DNA of 64,000 bases. It comes from Balanoglossus misakiensis (Eukaryota > Hemichordata). This document shows, in pieces, positions 24,201 to 34,506 of this stretch. The stretch covers positions 8,804,001 through 8,868,000 of the forward strand of contig CM082587.2 of the NCBI GenBank assembly GCA_040954595.2, written 5' to 3'. Positions within the stretch are counted from its first letter, which is position 1. Each line of letters begins with the position of its first letter. The position numbers were made by a program, and so were the translations under genes. The notes beneath the pieces were generated by a model. It had not been told where the DNA came from. It saw only the letters and a list, made by a program, of their open reading frames with translations, and made no database searches.

Positions 24201-26618
24201 AATTTTCGCGAGTCAAAATTTTCGCGATATCGAGAGAGGCCACTGTTTCGCGAGTATTAATTTTCGCGTTCTCTTATTTCATTCACTGCATCGTTACCTT
24301 CAAAAAAATTTACGCGACTTTTTATTTTCATGCTATTTTGGCTCTCGCGTATTTGGCGAAAATTAATTGCTCGCGAAAATAAAGTGTTTTATAGTAGTTT
24401 CTGGCAAAGGAAAAAAATACACTACTGACTTGGCTGTGCATTAAGTAATTTGCATAAATTAGCATATATAAAAAATAAGCCCAAGCGTATAGAGACAACA
24501 TTCCATTATAAGCCCATACCCATCACATTTTTAGGTCCCTTTGGTACGTATATTTACCATGGGACCAAATGGAATCAGTTGCGTCTGTATGTACCCGCTA
24601 CCAGTACATGTATGTATGTCCGTCCACATCAAAAACTTGAAATCGCTATGCGTATCACCTTGATATTTGATGTGTAGATGCATGCTGGGCTGTAGATGGG
24701 AGTTTTTGTTCAAATGAAGGTGTCATTGCAAAATTAGCTGGGAAAATGTGAAATTGGTCAAAACTCTGAAACCCGACAACTACTAAGGAAATTGCTTTGA
24801 AAAATTGGTATACATGTACAATATGTAAACCTCACACAGTCCTGAAAGTTATAAGTTAATATTATGAATTTTCTATTTTTTATGAATTTTTTAGTCTTTT
24901 TCCATATTATAGGTGATTTTTCTTCTTCTGAAAGTCATGGGTCGATTGCTCTAAAATTTAGTATGAAGCTTCCTTTAGGTCATTCAAATCATTTTTTTCA
25001 ATTTCTGGCATAATTTGCATATTTGTAATTTTGGGGCAATTTTTGCTGAAACCTCTTGTCAGATTCCTTAGAAATTTGGCAGGCATGTCCCGAGGGATAA
25101 CCAAAGTATGTTGTTGTAAAACTTTGGTGAAATTTCCATATTTGTGTTCTTGGGGCAATTTTTGCACTTTTTCGCCAAAGATTGCTTTGAATTTGGTATT
25201 TTTGTATGGCTTCACTTGCGTGTTGATGTTGCCATGGTGACCGTTACTGGGCTGTCTTGTATGATTGATAAGCTAAGGATGGAGGGGTTTCCCCATCTTG
25301 CCCTCGGTGAGTTCTACACCAATCAGAAGTACGTTCTGGGTACATGTTTAGCCTGCTACCATGTTTTTTAGGAGTGAATTACCGGCGAGTTCCGACCGCT
25401 GTGTTTACAGACACTGATGTTTGTAAGGCTGGCACGGGTCCGTCTGCGCTACTGGTTCTCAGAGTTGGACCGTTCTGGCTTCTGTCACAATATTCCTTAT
25501 GGTGATTGTTTAGAGGTTATAAACGGTGCGCTCGGGACTTTGGTACGAATATAAGACCTTTCAGGTGAAAATTATCATATTTGGCTAATATGCTAATTTT
25601 CACCTGAGAGGTCTTATATCCGTACCAAAGTCCCGAGCGCACCGTTTATAATCTCATTATATATTGTATGATTTTGTGTGATAAAGATAAACAATTTCAT
25701 TATTTCAAATCCGTTGTTTGCTTTGGATTAAATCATGCCAGTTCCAGGGCCTCATCGCTCACTCTTCCAGAACGTGCCAGCTGAGCTCGTGCAAACATGT
25801 TCTAGAATTTCTAAATGTCACGTGACTATTCACTGTTCAGGGTCGGGTCTTCTTGTCGAGAATATGAACCCGGCTCCAGCCAATCAGCGAGCTGGATTCA
25901 CACCAAGCATATTATAAAGTAAGATATTGCACAATTCTGGTGATATCAGTATATTTGAACAAATATTGTTTTCTCTGAAACTGCATGTGTATGTCGAATT
26001 TCTAGTAAATTTTGAAATGCACGGCCAGTTGGCCAGCCTTTGATGGGCAAGCCACTACACTAGCGGTTCTAAAAGAAACTTTCATAACAACATGTACACT
26101 TGACGTGTTCAAGTCAAGGCAGACCTAAAATGTATCAATTTGATATTATATGGTGTGATGTGTTAAACATGGATGATTGTAATCTAACCTATATGATCAT
26201 GTATTCAATGGATGCACTGATCTGGATTTGAGGATTTCTTTGATTACTGGACATGTTCTGATTGTGATTGTGATATTGCCACACTCAGTCAAGTTGATAC
26301 ATCTGCAGGCATAGTAACAGGCTAGTCGTTCATGAATCAATCTCATGAATATTTCAAGTAAAAAGAATATTGGTTTTGCCCGAGACATGATTACCGTACT
26401 CCTGATGGACTCTTGTGGAAGGCCTGGGATTGTTTTCTTTGGTGATGGAGTACACATTTTGTGAATGTTACAGTTTCATTTGGTTTTAAGGAATTTATCT
26501 TCTGATGAGATTTGTTCAGCAGAATGCATAACGTTGTTTTCTTTTTTTATATTTCAGGTATTTGAAGATTAGTTTCAGTAGTAAGGATTTGTTACAAGAT
26601 GTTCAGCAACCAAAATGA
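21222..26618 (+). CDS. Possible four-exon gene for a 107-residue Cys-containing protein
   Basis: Exons: 21222-21347 (ATG), 23766-23810, 23895-23986 and 26558-26618 (TGA). Junctions are GTAGGT/CAG, GTAATC/GTAG and GTAAAT/TTTCAG, with phases 0, 0 and 2, and the joined frame is open. Exon 1 encodes MASKRHTGLTHVQLDDVLL.... Exon 3 has an acidic cysteine cluster, EECPMCCVENVESDDLVF. Exon 4 ends LQDVQQPK. No signal peptide or membrane segment is visible and I recognise no family. Caution: the last 33 nt of exon 1 and its donor lie inside an inverted repeat arm that recurs at 22.5 kb, so either exon 1 was captured by the repeat or it is not genuine. The last exon could alternatively be read-through of an intron. 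Confidence is moderate to low. Confidence 0.4.
21315..22532. repeat. Large inverted duplication, arms about 290 bp
   Basis: The left arm (about 21,315-21,600) is mirrored by the right arm (about 22,234-22,532). Shared words in inverted order include AATTATCTGAGTTCGAAGTA, TTTAGTTCACT, ATGTATGTTC and AAATTAATAACACATGATG. Each arm holds its own smaller palindrome around GGTGATCTCTGACCA. The spacer is about 630 bp. This is a foldback-type element or a local inverted duplication. Confidence 0.7.
22540..23590. repeat. Cluster of three diverged copies of a roughly 190-bp repeat
   Basis: Segments at about 22,540-22,720, 23,150-23,335 and 23,397-23,580 share CAGTTGAACA, GTGAG(T)GAGGATGGG, TCAAGACTCACC, GGATGTGGATTTA and CTTGTGCACACCC. 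The first and third are closest. Between them, 22,748-23,030 is a copy of the CTCTCTC repeat family also at 9.2 and 32.2 kb. Confidence 0.6.
24188..24396. mobile_element. MITE with TTTTCGCGAG inverted ends, 209 bp
   Basis: The left end TACTAAAACACTTAATTTTC then GCGAG is mirrored at the right end by CTCGCGAAAATAAAGTGTTT then TATAGTA, with one mismatch and a 2-nt gap. The interior is rich in CGCGA words. Ends in TA are consistent with a Tc1/mariner-type TA target, and no ORF is present. It lies in the last intron of the candidate 107-residue gene. Confidence 0.7.
24533..25250 (+). repeat. Hairpin-headed dispersed repeat, copy 1
   Basis: The copy starts AGGTCCCTTTGGTA... ...TACCATGGGACC, an imperfect hairpin. 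It continues with CGTCCACATCAAAAACTTGA, CGTATCACCTTGATATTTG and GCTGGGCTGTAGATGGGAG. The same head and core recur at 38,361 and 53,521. The 3' boundary is approximate. Confidence 0.6.
25513..25655. mobile_element. Foldback element, 143 bp
   Basis: Two arms of about 60 bp are near-perfect reverse complements (left AAACGGTGCGCTCGGGACTT, right AAGTCCCGAGCGCACCGTTT; left CAGGTGAAAATTA, right TAATTTTCACCTG), separated by about 20 bp. The transcript would form a long hairpin. No ORF is present. Confidence 0.75.
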
Positions 26619-27426
26619 TCCATTACCAGGAAGTAATCGCCAAACAGTGCACCCATAATAGTTTCAAGCCAAATTTATACATCTACAATTCTATTCAGAA
26701 AATTGCTATCAGCCTTGATGATCCACAGTTTATTGACACTCAGCTGTGCCAACAGAACCTTATCTGTGAGATGCATGTTAAAATATTCACGTATTATTTA
26801 TTGTAGGACACTAACTCATGATGATCCATACATTAAAATGTCCAGGACTCTAAATATGATTCAGATGGAGCATTGATACCAGACAACATAGTGGTGCCCA
26901 AAACAGCCTGAACAGGTAATATTATATTTTCTAACAGCAAAAAAATTTTTGACATCTGATCACATCGTCTCTGTGGTCATAAAAAGCCTGTGTGAAACCA
27001 TGTAAAGACCGAGGACTCCAAGAATCGCTGACCAGACTTGCCCTTATACCTTTTAATATTCAACCAAGGCAAACTAAAGGAAGCCTGTATTTTTTATTTC
27101 CACGCTAAGGACACCATCAGTGGGAATTCTTACTCCCTGAAAAACTAGAAATTAACACTGAGAATGTGTAGATTGTTTCTAGCTTAAGACCTTAGTGCAT
27201 TAACCCTGATGCATACTTGTAATTGAGTCGCAGAACAAGTTTTTTGAATTCGCTGTGTTTGAATGTTCCATGATAACAGTGGTTATATTCGCATAGGTGA
27301 CGTACTGTACGGTATACCTTTAGTGCCCTGTACTGTACATAACCACAGTGATTCCATTGCCTGAAATATCTATAGTTACACACAGTGAGGTAGCATCAGC
27401 CATTGAAACAAATCCTTCTTTTTCAG

Positions 27427-27627
27427 CCCCTGGAAGAACTAGGTTTTGCAGGACCAACCCTTGTTCAAGCCTATGCATGGCCTGCTAGTGTATTAAGAGG
27501 CCGAGACTTTGTTGGTATCTCGTCTCGATCGTCCAGAGGCACCGGTAAAACACTGGCTTATTTGCTGCCAATAATGACGCAACTGTTGCAGGCCTATACA
27601 TATGCCTCCCTGCTACCTGGTGAAGGG
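27427..27627 (+). CDS. Helicase exon resembling TDRD12 (DEAD-box-like N-terminal core)
   Basis: A 67-codon phase-0 exon lies between TTTTTCAG and GTAAGC. It contains a Q-motif-like start (LEELGFAGPTLVQAYAWPAS) and a P-loop-like SRSSRGTGKT in the Walker A position, followed by LAYLLPIM. The wording PTLVQ..WPA and the atypical motif I resemble the degenerate helicase domain of TDRD12-type tudor proteins, which act in piRNA biogenesis in germ cells. A second exon of the same family may be at 42,005. The intervening helicase exon (motif Ia) was not found, and the tudor domains are not visible, so the gene is partial or decayed. A plain DEAD-box helicase fragment is the alternative. Confidence 0.55.
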
Positions 27628-27709
27628 GTAAGCACTCTTTTTTATTCAAGTGTATAATGTTGTTAGACTACAGATTACAGTGAGTGCAGATTGAAGATAA
27701 GAGATGACT

Positions 27710-28509
27710 TAAGATGGGTCCCCCGGATCTTTTTGCTTGTTGCTATGGGCCTTTGCAGGACATTACACCCCGATTTGGACTAAGTCGTTTTCAGAGTCTA
27801 ACAAGGGGCTGGTAACTAGTTGAAAATCTGCACGATTGTGAGCGCGCGCCCCCTGACGCCATTGATATGCAAATTAGTTAGGTCAAATTTCAAAAGCCTA
27901 AGGCTTTTTATTCCGTGACCTCAAAAACGAACTTGATACGTATTCATTAGTTGCTTGAACCAGGGAAGATCGTGACGGATTTTGTTTTCGAATATTATCG
28001 TTGTATCCTACGATTTCAGCATACCAGTACCACACCTGAAAAAGTCATCAATTTTTGGTGTTTTTGGACGCACTCTTCCACCGGTATCGCTTCTTAGCAC
28101 GACGAAAACCGAAAAAACGATCCGTCACACTGTGCGGAAGTGCGTTCTCAACAAGCATGTCAAATTTGACTGGCGTACGTGACCTATGAAAAAAGCCTTA
28201 GGGATTTTCGTGAACGGTACAAAATCTCTGTGTACAAAACATTGGATTTTTAGCGTTCGATCCAGTTACTGTGGTTACAGGACGCGCACGCTATCGCTGA
28301 CCGCTGCTTTGCCGTATTAGCGTGGCGGCCTATGGCCGGGCGGTAGCTGCCGTAAACATACTCGGACAGGGTGTGTGCACACAATCGTGCGTATTTTTAA
28401 CTAGTTACAAGCCCCGTTGGACGTTCATAACGGTTTCGATCAAAATTGAGTGTAGTGTCCTATAAAGGCCCATAGCAACGAGCAAAAAGATACGGGGGAC
28501 CCATCTTAA
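27710..28509. mobile_element. TTAA-flanked MITE with about 130-bp inverted ends, 800 bp
   Basis: The left end TTAAGATGGGTCCCCCG is mirrored by CGGGGGACCCATCTTAA at the right end. Inversion continues through GTTGCTATGGGCC/GGCCCATAGCAAC to GGTAACTAGTTGAAAAT/ATTTTTAACTAGTTAC and CACGATTGTG/CACAATCGTG. The TTAA termini suggest a piggyBac- or Kolobok-type target duplication. No transposase frame is present. It lies just after the helicase exon. Confidence 0.8.
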
Positions 28510-28899
28510 ATGTATCTTCCTATACGAAATGTCTGCATCGGTTATATAGGTACCCACAAAGTTATGTTATGGAATATTGCCGCTGATTGTGCATTTCACT
28601 TATTATTGAACACAATTATATGCTCAAAAGTCTTGATTTAGCCAATTTATATCTATATCAGGAATTGTTTATAAATATTTAAGTATCAACAATTTCTTTA
28701 TAAACAATCCTGAAAAAATTAAATTATATACAAATAAATTGAATGTAAATTCTATATACACTGTACTTATATATAATCCTATAATATTTTTCTTTGTTTG
28801 TCGTCATTGTATACGAGTGGTTTTCGCAGAGCCGTGCGACTTCGAGCCGTAGGTGAGAAGTTGTATGACATCATATATCTTGGTCCAAAGTTAATAAAA

Positions 28900-29065
28900 A
28901 AGATAGGAAAAATAGTAGAAAAATCTTCTTCTCAAAATTGGCCCGGCCACCATGCCAAGTTTCAGAAGCGCAGCTGCAGCAGTTTCTGAGATCTAGGTGA
29001 ACAAAAAAACGACTCAAGAAGAAAGAAGAATTAAAGCTGCAAGCAGCATCGAAGGGACCCAAGCA
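28900..29065 (+). repeat. Tail-head junction of the GGGCCCAAGC repeat family
   Basis: CCAAGTTTCAGAAGCGCAGC, TCTGAGATCTAGGTGAACAA and AATTAAAGCTGCAAGCAGCA match the tail and head of the element at 3.9-5.3 kb. Here the tail is directly joined to a head-like segment ending GGACCCAAGC. Confidence 0.55.
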
Positions 29066-29172
29066 AATAGAGATAATCATGACAAATCCATTGCATCAAA
29101 TGTGAATGCTGTTGTAGTAATTTGTGGGTCTTCTGGTCGTTCTAAAAAGTTTCGCTTTAACAAACATTACAG

Positions 29173-29654
29173 CGCTTAAAAGAATACATTTTATCAGATT
29201 CGAGGTATAAATTGGACAAACCCGGAGAAGAAGCCAGAGTGCTGCCCTGGGTAAAATCGTAACAGCAACAGAGGTGAAACCACTGGATCTGGTGTATCTG
29301 GCAGACGTCCTCCTACAGGCAACTGGTCTGGAGAGCGACCTACAAGAGTTTCTGGCCACCGGTCACACCTTGATGAAATGGTTCCATGTTGTTGGTCTGG
29401 ATGAATCCACACCTGAAGAATTACGTCTCTCAATCTCAATTTTTTTGTGCAATATGTGTCACAGTCAAGATGGCTTCGACTGGCCCACCTCGACAGTACA
29501 GTGGTCCCTGGACTCCAACAATTCATCCAACTCAAGAATTATCAATAGATTTTTAGTCAATAATTTACTGAGTGGTTATGTCTCACTGTGCGAAACATCA
29601 GCAACTTGTATGTTGAACCGGAAAGTGATGGCACAAACTTGTGGTGCACATTGA
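29173..29654 (+). pseudogene. Coding relic with a frameshift, unknown family
   Basis: After a CATTACAG acceptor, the frame reads RLKEYILSDSRYKLDKPGEE... then hits TAA. Overlapping it, another frame stays open from about 29,240 and looks protein-like (KPLDLVYLADVLLQATGLES, LATGHTLMKWFHVVGL, EELRLSISIFLCNMC). The two halves appear to be one exon split by a small indel. The second frame has no clear donor and ends in TGA at 29,652. I do not recognise the family. It precedes the HECT relic and may have belonged to the same gene. Confidence 0.35.
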
Positions 29655-30211
29655 AATGAACCAGCCCAGTTAGGAGGCCATTTTCTGGCCTTTTTCCATT
29701 ACCATACCTGCTGTCAAATGTTTATTTCCCTATGGACTGAAGTGCTCTTTACTTCACTGGCAATGTGAGTAAATTTTAACACAGTGAATGCTCCATTTGA
29801 AGGGCATATTCCGAAGTATTGTACAACAAAGATGAAGAGATACAACAAAATGTGGACCTTAGTGATGACATTAATGGAGATTTACATTTGGCAATTGCAT
29901 GTTCTTGTTTAAAACAATACCTAGTAGCTGTAATTCAGGAAAATTTACTCTTTGTGTGGATTGACTAGTGAATTGCATGTGTTCAAAGATTATGTCTGTC
30001 TACATTGTGCCATATATGGCTACATTAGCCATACTACAATATCTGTATCATGTATTTATCCTAGCTTCCACAAGCTGACACCCTTATGTTTGCACAGTGA
30101 AATCAGCCCAAGAATACATACAGTTCAGGGGCCGCGCTAGGATTTCAAAGTTGTCCGCCAGACAGTTAAACTGTGTCAAAGGGAGTGTCAATATTGCAAG
30201 GAACAAATAAC

Positions 30212-30552
30212 TTGTTCCTGAGCGAACGTCAATTCATAAGCCTGGACAAGGCAAAAAGAATCCTCTCAGTGATGAAGAAGTTTTCCATGCTTTGATTCAA
30301 GTTATTAATCCTGATAACCTGTCATCCATTCAATGTGTCCGAGCGTTGTGGAGAATTTACATAAATTTTATTGACGCGAAGCATGATTTGCTGATGTTAC
30401 AACCTGGTACTTTCAGGTACCTGAAAAACCCACCAAAGGTCCCAATCCCACGATTCGATCTGATGATAGCAGGATTTACAGTCCGAATGTTCTACTTCAG
30501 ACAAATGACACTTGAAGCTGACAGCAACGTTACACATCTGTCAGAAATGTAG
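30212..30552 (+). pseudogene. Open coding-like segment upstream of HECT relic
   Basis: The frame is open from about 30,212 to TAG at 30,550 and reads like globular protein (NPLSDEEVFHALIQVINPDN, VRALWRIYINFIDAKHDLL, FDLMIAGFTVRMFYFRQM). No confident acceptor or donor frames it. The position just upstream suggests it is an N-terminal part of the HECT-like gene, but no domain is recognised. Confidence 0.3.
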
Positions 30553-30660
30553 ACCAAACAAATTCAGAACCTTGACACAAGAATAGATGTGTGCATTGTG
30601 CAGTCTATGTTAATTTTCATTAATGTCCTCTATCAATATGTTTTGTCTTGCAGAATCAAT

Positions 30661-31131
30661 GATATGTACATCAAGAAATTACTGAAATACCACCGGAAAT
30701 CGACATGGATGAATGTCTGAAAAAAGAGATATTCCGATTTTTGTTATGGAGCAGCTCTATAAAGGCACTACCATCTGATCAATTTGATCCAGCCAAGCCA
30801 TTTAGAGTGAGATTCACTGGTGAATCAGCAGTAGATGAAGGAGGACCCATGTGTGAATGTCTAAACCTGTTGATGCAAAGTGTGGTAACCAGTGGAGTAT
30901 TCGAAGGGAACCCCACTCACCTGACCCTGGCATTTGATTTTGGTATGCTGTCTTCCAGGAAGTATCACTTGATTGGGAGGTTAATAGCTATATGCATTAT
31001 GCATGGTGGGCCCAGCGCCAAACTTCCTTGCAAAATCAGTATACAACTTCATTGCAAGACGTCAGATGCCAACAGATACTGCCCTGCTGGAAGAATTGTA
31101 TGATTTTGATTCAAAACAAGTTGCATACTAG
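30661..31131 (+). pseudogene. G2E3-like HECT ubiquitin ligase fragment, frameshifted
   Basis: The frame encodes the N-lobe of a HECT domain of the G2E3-like type: FRVRFTGESAVDEGGPMCEC, SGVFEGNP, SSRKYHLIGRLIAICIMHGG. HECT ligases carry ubiquitin on a catalytic Cys in the C-lobe and transfer it to substrate lysines. After GGPSAK near 31,023 the sense continues in the next frame (FLAKSVYNFIARRQMPTD..., LYDFDSKQVAY), so a 1-nt indel has broken it. A TGA also lies in frame near the presumed 5' acceptor at 30,653. The 3' part follows at 31,439. Such ligase genes are often multicopy in marine invertebrates. Confidence 0.65.
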
Positions 31132-31438
31132 GTACAAATATTTAATCTGCAAGGACTATTATTGACAAAGGCTGCTTAAAAAAAGTTATCTACTCGTATG
31201 AAAAATTTAAAGGAAACTTGGGAAAACTGAAAAGATTCACACATGTTTACTATTGTTCTATGTTCCATCTTAGCTTGTTTAGATAAATGTATGCTAGAGA
31301 TTTATTTGACCATGCAGTCAGACAGTGTGAACTTGATTTGCTTTTTGACAATTGATATTATAGCTCAAATTTTTCTGAAGGTGAACTTTGTGCTGCCATG
31401 CCAGTGTCACTGACAATTTGTTCATGATTATTTTTTAG

Positions 31439-31650
31439 TTGCAGATATTAGAATGTCGCAGTCCAACTGAACTGGTTACTTATTGCAAACGAGAAGGTGC
31501 AAAGGCAATCCTCAGACAATGTTTGAACAGAGTTGATGGTCCAAGCAATAATGCAGCAGTTCCTGATAAGTGACAGAATATCAGCCATATATCAGTCTGA
31601 AGAGGGACTGGAAGTTCTTGGTGTTTTAAAGTTGAAAAAGACTGTACCAG
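31439..31650 (+). pseudogene. HECT-like C-terminal exon, broken
   Basis: A TTTTTTAG acceptor opens LQILECRSPTELVTYCKREG, typical HECT C-lobe wording, ending at GTACCAG before GTTAGT. The frame is lost near 31,532, where this copy lacks 7 nt (one of two GAACAGA-like units) that are present in the partial copy at 32.1 kb. After the break another frame continues with QQFLISDRISAIYQSEEGLE. Confidence 0.6.
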
Positions 31651-32059
31651 GTTAGTTAAAGGAACAAATTTTCTTACGTTCTACGCACATTCAGAGTGTA
31701 AGAACACTAGCTGAGTGTGGGATAGATTTGTTCTCACACTCTGTATTGAGTGTTGATTGGTCAATTTGGACACGCTTCTAATCTATATGTGTAAAATTTG
31801 ACGAATAGAATGTCGCGTAATATACAACCGGAATTACAGCAGTCAGTCGACTGTATCACAAAGTGATGAGGTTTTTGGATTTCCAGGTTCCGAGTATGGA
31901 CAGCGTCGGCGACAAATACTTGAAGAATAACCGCATATTTGTTGAAACGGACAAATTTAGACCTTTAGGAACATATCGGCTGTTTACGCTCGTCGATAAT
32001 ATTTCCGGTGAAGAACTGACACTATTGTCAATTCAGATAACTGATTTACTGATTCTGAT

Positions 32060-32211
32060 ATCATTGATCAGACAATATTTGAACAGAGAACAGAGTTGAT
32101 GGTCCAATCAATAATGCAACAGTTCCTGATAAGTGACAGAATATCAGCCATACCGGGGGTATATCAGTTTGAAGAGGGACTGGAAGTTCTGATAAAGACC
32201 GAACCAGGTTA
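32060..32211 (+). pseudogene. Second partial copy of the HECT-like C-terminal exon
   Basis: This repeats the 3' two-thirds of the 31,439-31,650 exon (AGTTGATGGTCCAA, CAGTTCCTGATAAGTGACAG, GAGGGACTGGAAGTTCT) with substitutions, a short insertion (CCGGGGGTA) and the same GTTAGT donor. It keeps the 7 nt lost in the other copy. The two copies are about 560 bp apart, which points to a local tandem duplication. Confidence 0.6.
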
Positions 32212-32222
32212 GTTAATGGAAC

Positions 32223-32680
32223 AGATTCTCTCGCTGCCCCTTTTCCATTGATTATGTTTGATACAATACACCGTTTATGTTAATGAACATGTGGATACTC
32301 TCCAAAATGAATAATCGGTGTTTACCATTTATACATTTTGGCGAGATTTTTACTCTCATCCTTCAAACGGGATTGAAGTTGTATGTGGTCAAACCCAATC
32401 TGACTAAAATCAGATGTAGGGAACGGCGACGTCTTTTACTTAAATACGCAGTACGGTTTTCTGATGCTGTCGCCTCACACTACATCTGACCAACTCCCAT
32501 TGAAGCTCCTGTTGAAATCTTTACTGGGCCAGTAAACCAATCAGAGGGCGCCTTATAGCGAAAATAGGTATCCCAATTATCACATGACCTGGCCCATTGC
32601 GACTGTCACCATGGAGCTACCACAGACGTATATTATTTCCTAGGCGAATCAATTAGCATAATCAATATGGCCGCCAACTT
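32223..32680. repeat. Two adjoining dispersed repeats
   Basis: About 32,223-32,395 matches the CTCTCTC...GCCCC...ATTATGTTTGAT family at 9.2 and 22.7 kb. About 32,396-32,680 is a reverse-complement copy of the repeat at 18,430-18,765. No gene is seen. Confidence 0.55.
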
Positions 32681-32734
32681 ATTGCATTTTGGCTGAGAAA
32701 GAAGACTCAAACAAATTTTATACACCCTGTAGCT

Positions 32735-34505
32735 TTGTTTTTATGATTTCACCCACAGTAGCACAGAAATTGAAAATACATAATGAGTGGGGAGGGCCTT
32801 CACATGGTACCCAACATATTTGTGGCACAGCAATTTTGATAAACCGAAAATCAACCCATATGCAAATAGGTTCAGTTATATGGCACAATCAAGGGAGGTA
32901 CATTATTACTGAAATAACATCAGATTATTTTAAATTTCTACTTATTAATGTCAATGCGCATAATGACGAAAAAAGCCAAATCCCATATTCTTTTTGTCCT
33001 TGAAAAGGCTGTCGATTCACTCCGATTTCCCACATTCAGATATCTGTATGGGAAGCAATTTTAATGTTGTAGACTTGCCAAGTCTGCAGCTTCAGGAGAA
33101 TAGCATGGACACTTCTTCAACTCAGGGGAACTCCTTGAGGCTTGGTTTCACAACATTTGGCACACATAATGACTGAGTGTATGAAGAAACAGTACAGCAG
33201 ACTGCGGGTTGGTTATTCTAAAAGTAATTTGGATGGTGGTAGCCAGGAAAATGTCATTTCCACTGGTATTTGCAGTTCAAAAGATCATAAATGTAAAGCA
33301 AGGAATTAACTTCATCAATTAATGAACTCCATGCACCTTCTTGACACATTTAGGCAGTTTAATCCAGAAGCTTACAGATATACTTGGAGAAGGCAGGAAA
33401 GCTGCTCAAGACTTGATTATTTTTAGTTTCTACTTGTATAGGGCAGGAAACAAAAAAGCTGAAATAATCAGAAGTATAAAAACAGACCACAGTGCTGTAT
33501 CTTTAAAATTTAATATCCCCAACACAAAGAAAAAAGGATTTTGGAAATTTAACACAAGTCTTTTAGATGACCCAAAATATTTGAATATAATGAAATTACA
33601 CATCAAAGAATCATAAGAGAAAATGAAAGATCGCATATGAGTTACTAAAATATAAAATTCGAGAAAAAACTGTGTCATTTTGCAGAATTAAACGGAGCAA
33701 ATTGAGAGATGAAGAAAAAGATCTACAAAATAGGCTTGATAAACTCGAAGAAGAAATAGACGAATCATTAGATGATCAGGTGCTCGCTGAATACAAAAGA
33801 ACTAAACAAGAATTAGAAAAAATAACTCTAACTAAAATAGAGGGAGCAGCTATACGATCAAGAGTTAGGTGGTGCGAACAAGGCGAAAAAAGTAGCAAAT
33901 ATTTTCTTAACCTTGAAAAAAGAAACTTTAATAAGCAAACTATAAATAAATTACGAATGGACAATAGAGATATCGAAGACCCCAAAGAAATACTTACCTA
34001 ACTCAGACAATGTGCAATTGTATAAGTCAAATGACATTAACATTGATAATCAAGATTTTAATACCTTCCTTAACCTAACAAACGTACCTAAATTGTCAAA
34101 GCTTGAATGTGAACGCGATGCAAAGGTCCCCTAAATGAAAATGAAATACTAGAATCGTTAAAGTCATCCCCTAAAAACAAATCGCCAGGCAGTGATGGAT
34201 TACCACCTGAATTCCATATAGCATTTTGGGACAAACTTTGTAAATTAAGCTTGTGGATAGCCTAAATGATGCTTATGAATCAGGACAACTTTCACATACC
34301 CAGAGACAAGCAGGTAATCACTCTCATCCCTTAAACAGGTAAAGATCCCCATGACGTAGAGAATTGGCGCCCCATTTCCCTTAAACTCCGATTACAAAGC
34401 AGCAAGTAGGAGCATATTGTTTCTCGAGTTTCTTAAGTTCTACCTTTAATTATTCACCAAGACCAAACAGCCTTCGTCAAGGGCAGAAGCATATCAAATA
34501 TATCA
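32735..34505 (+). mobile_element. L1/Tx1-like LINE: endonuclease and N-terminal RT, many breaks
   Basis: Reading across frames shows endonuclease landmarks (FIISPTVAQKL-like, NEWGGPSHGTQHICGTAIL, then IRSIKTDHSAVSLKFNIP with the SDH-equivalent TDH, and GFWKFNTSLLDDP). These are followed by the linker VRWCEQGEKSSKYFLNLEKR and RT start (NENEILESLKSS, KSPGSDGLPPEF, TGKDPHDVENWRPISL, DQTAFVKGRSIS). This order is standard for L1/Tx1-clade ORF2. Stops and shifts (for example at 33,003, 33,614, 34,000 and 34,265) make it dead. It ends abruptly at about 34,505, next to the PIN-like ORF, so the palm domain is missing. Confidence 0.75.
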
Positions 34506-34506
34506 A

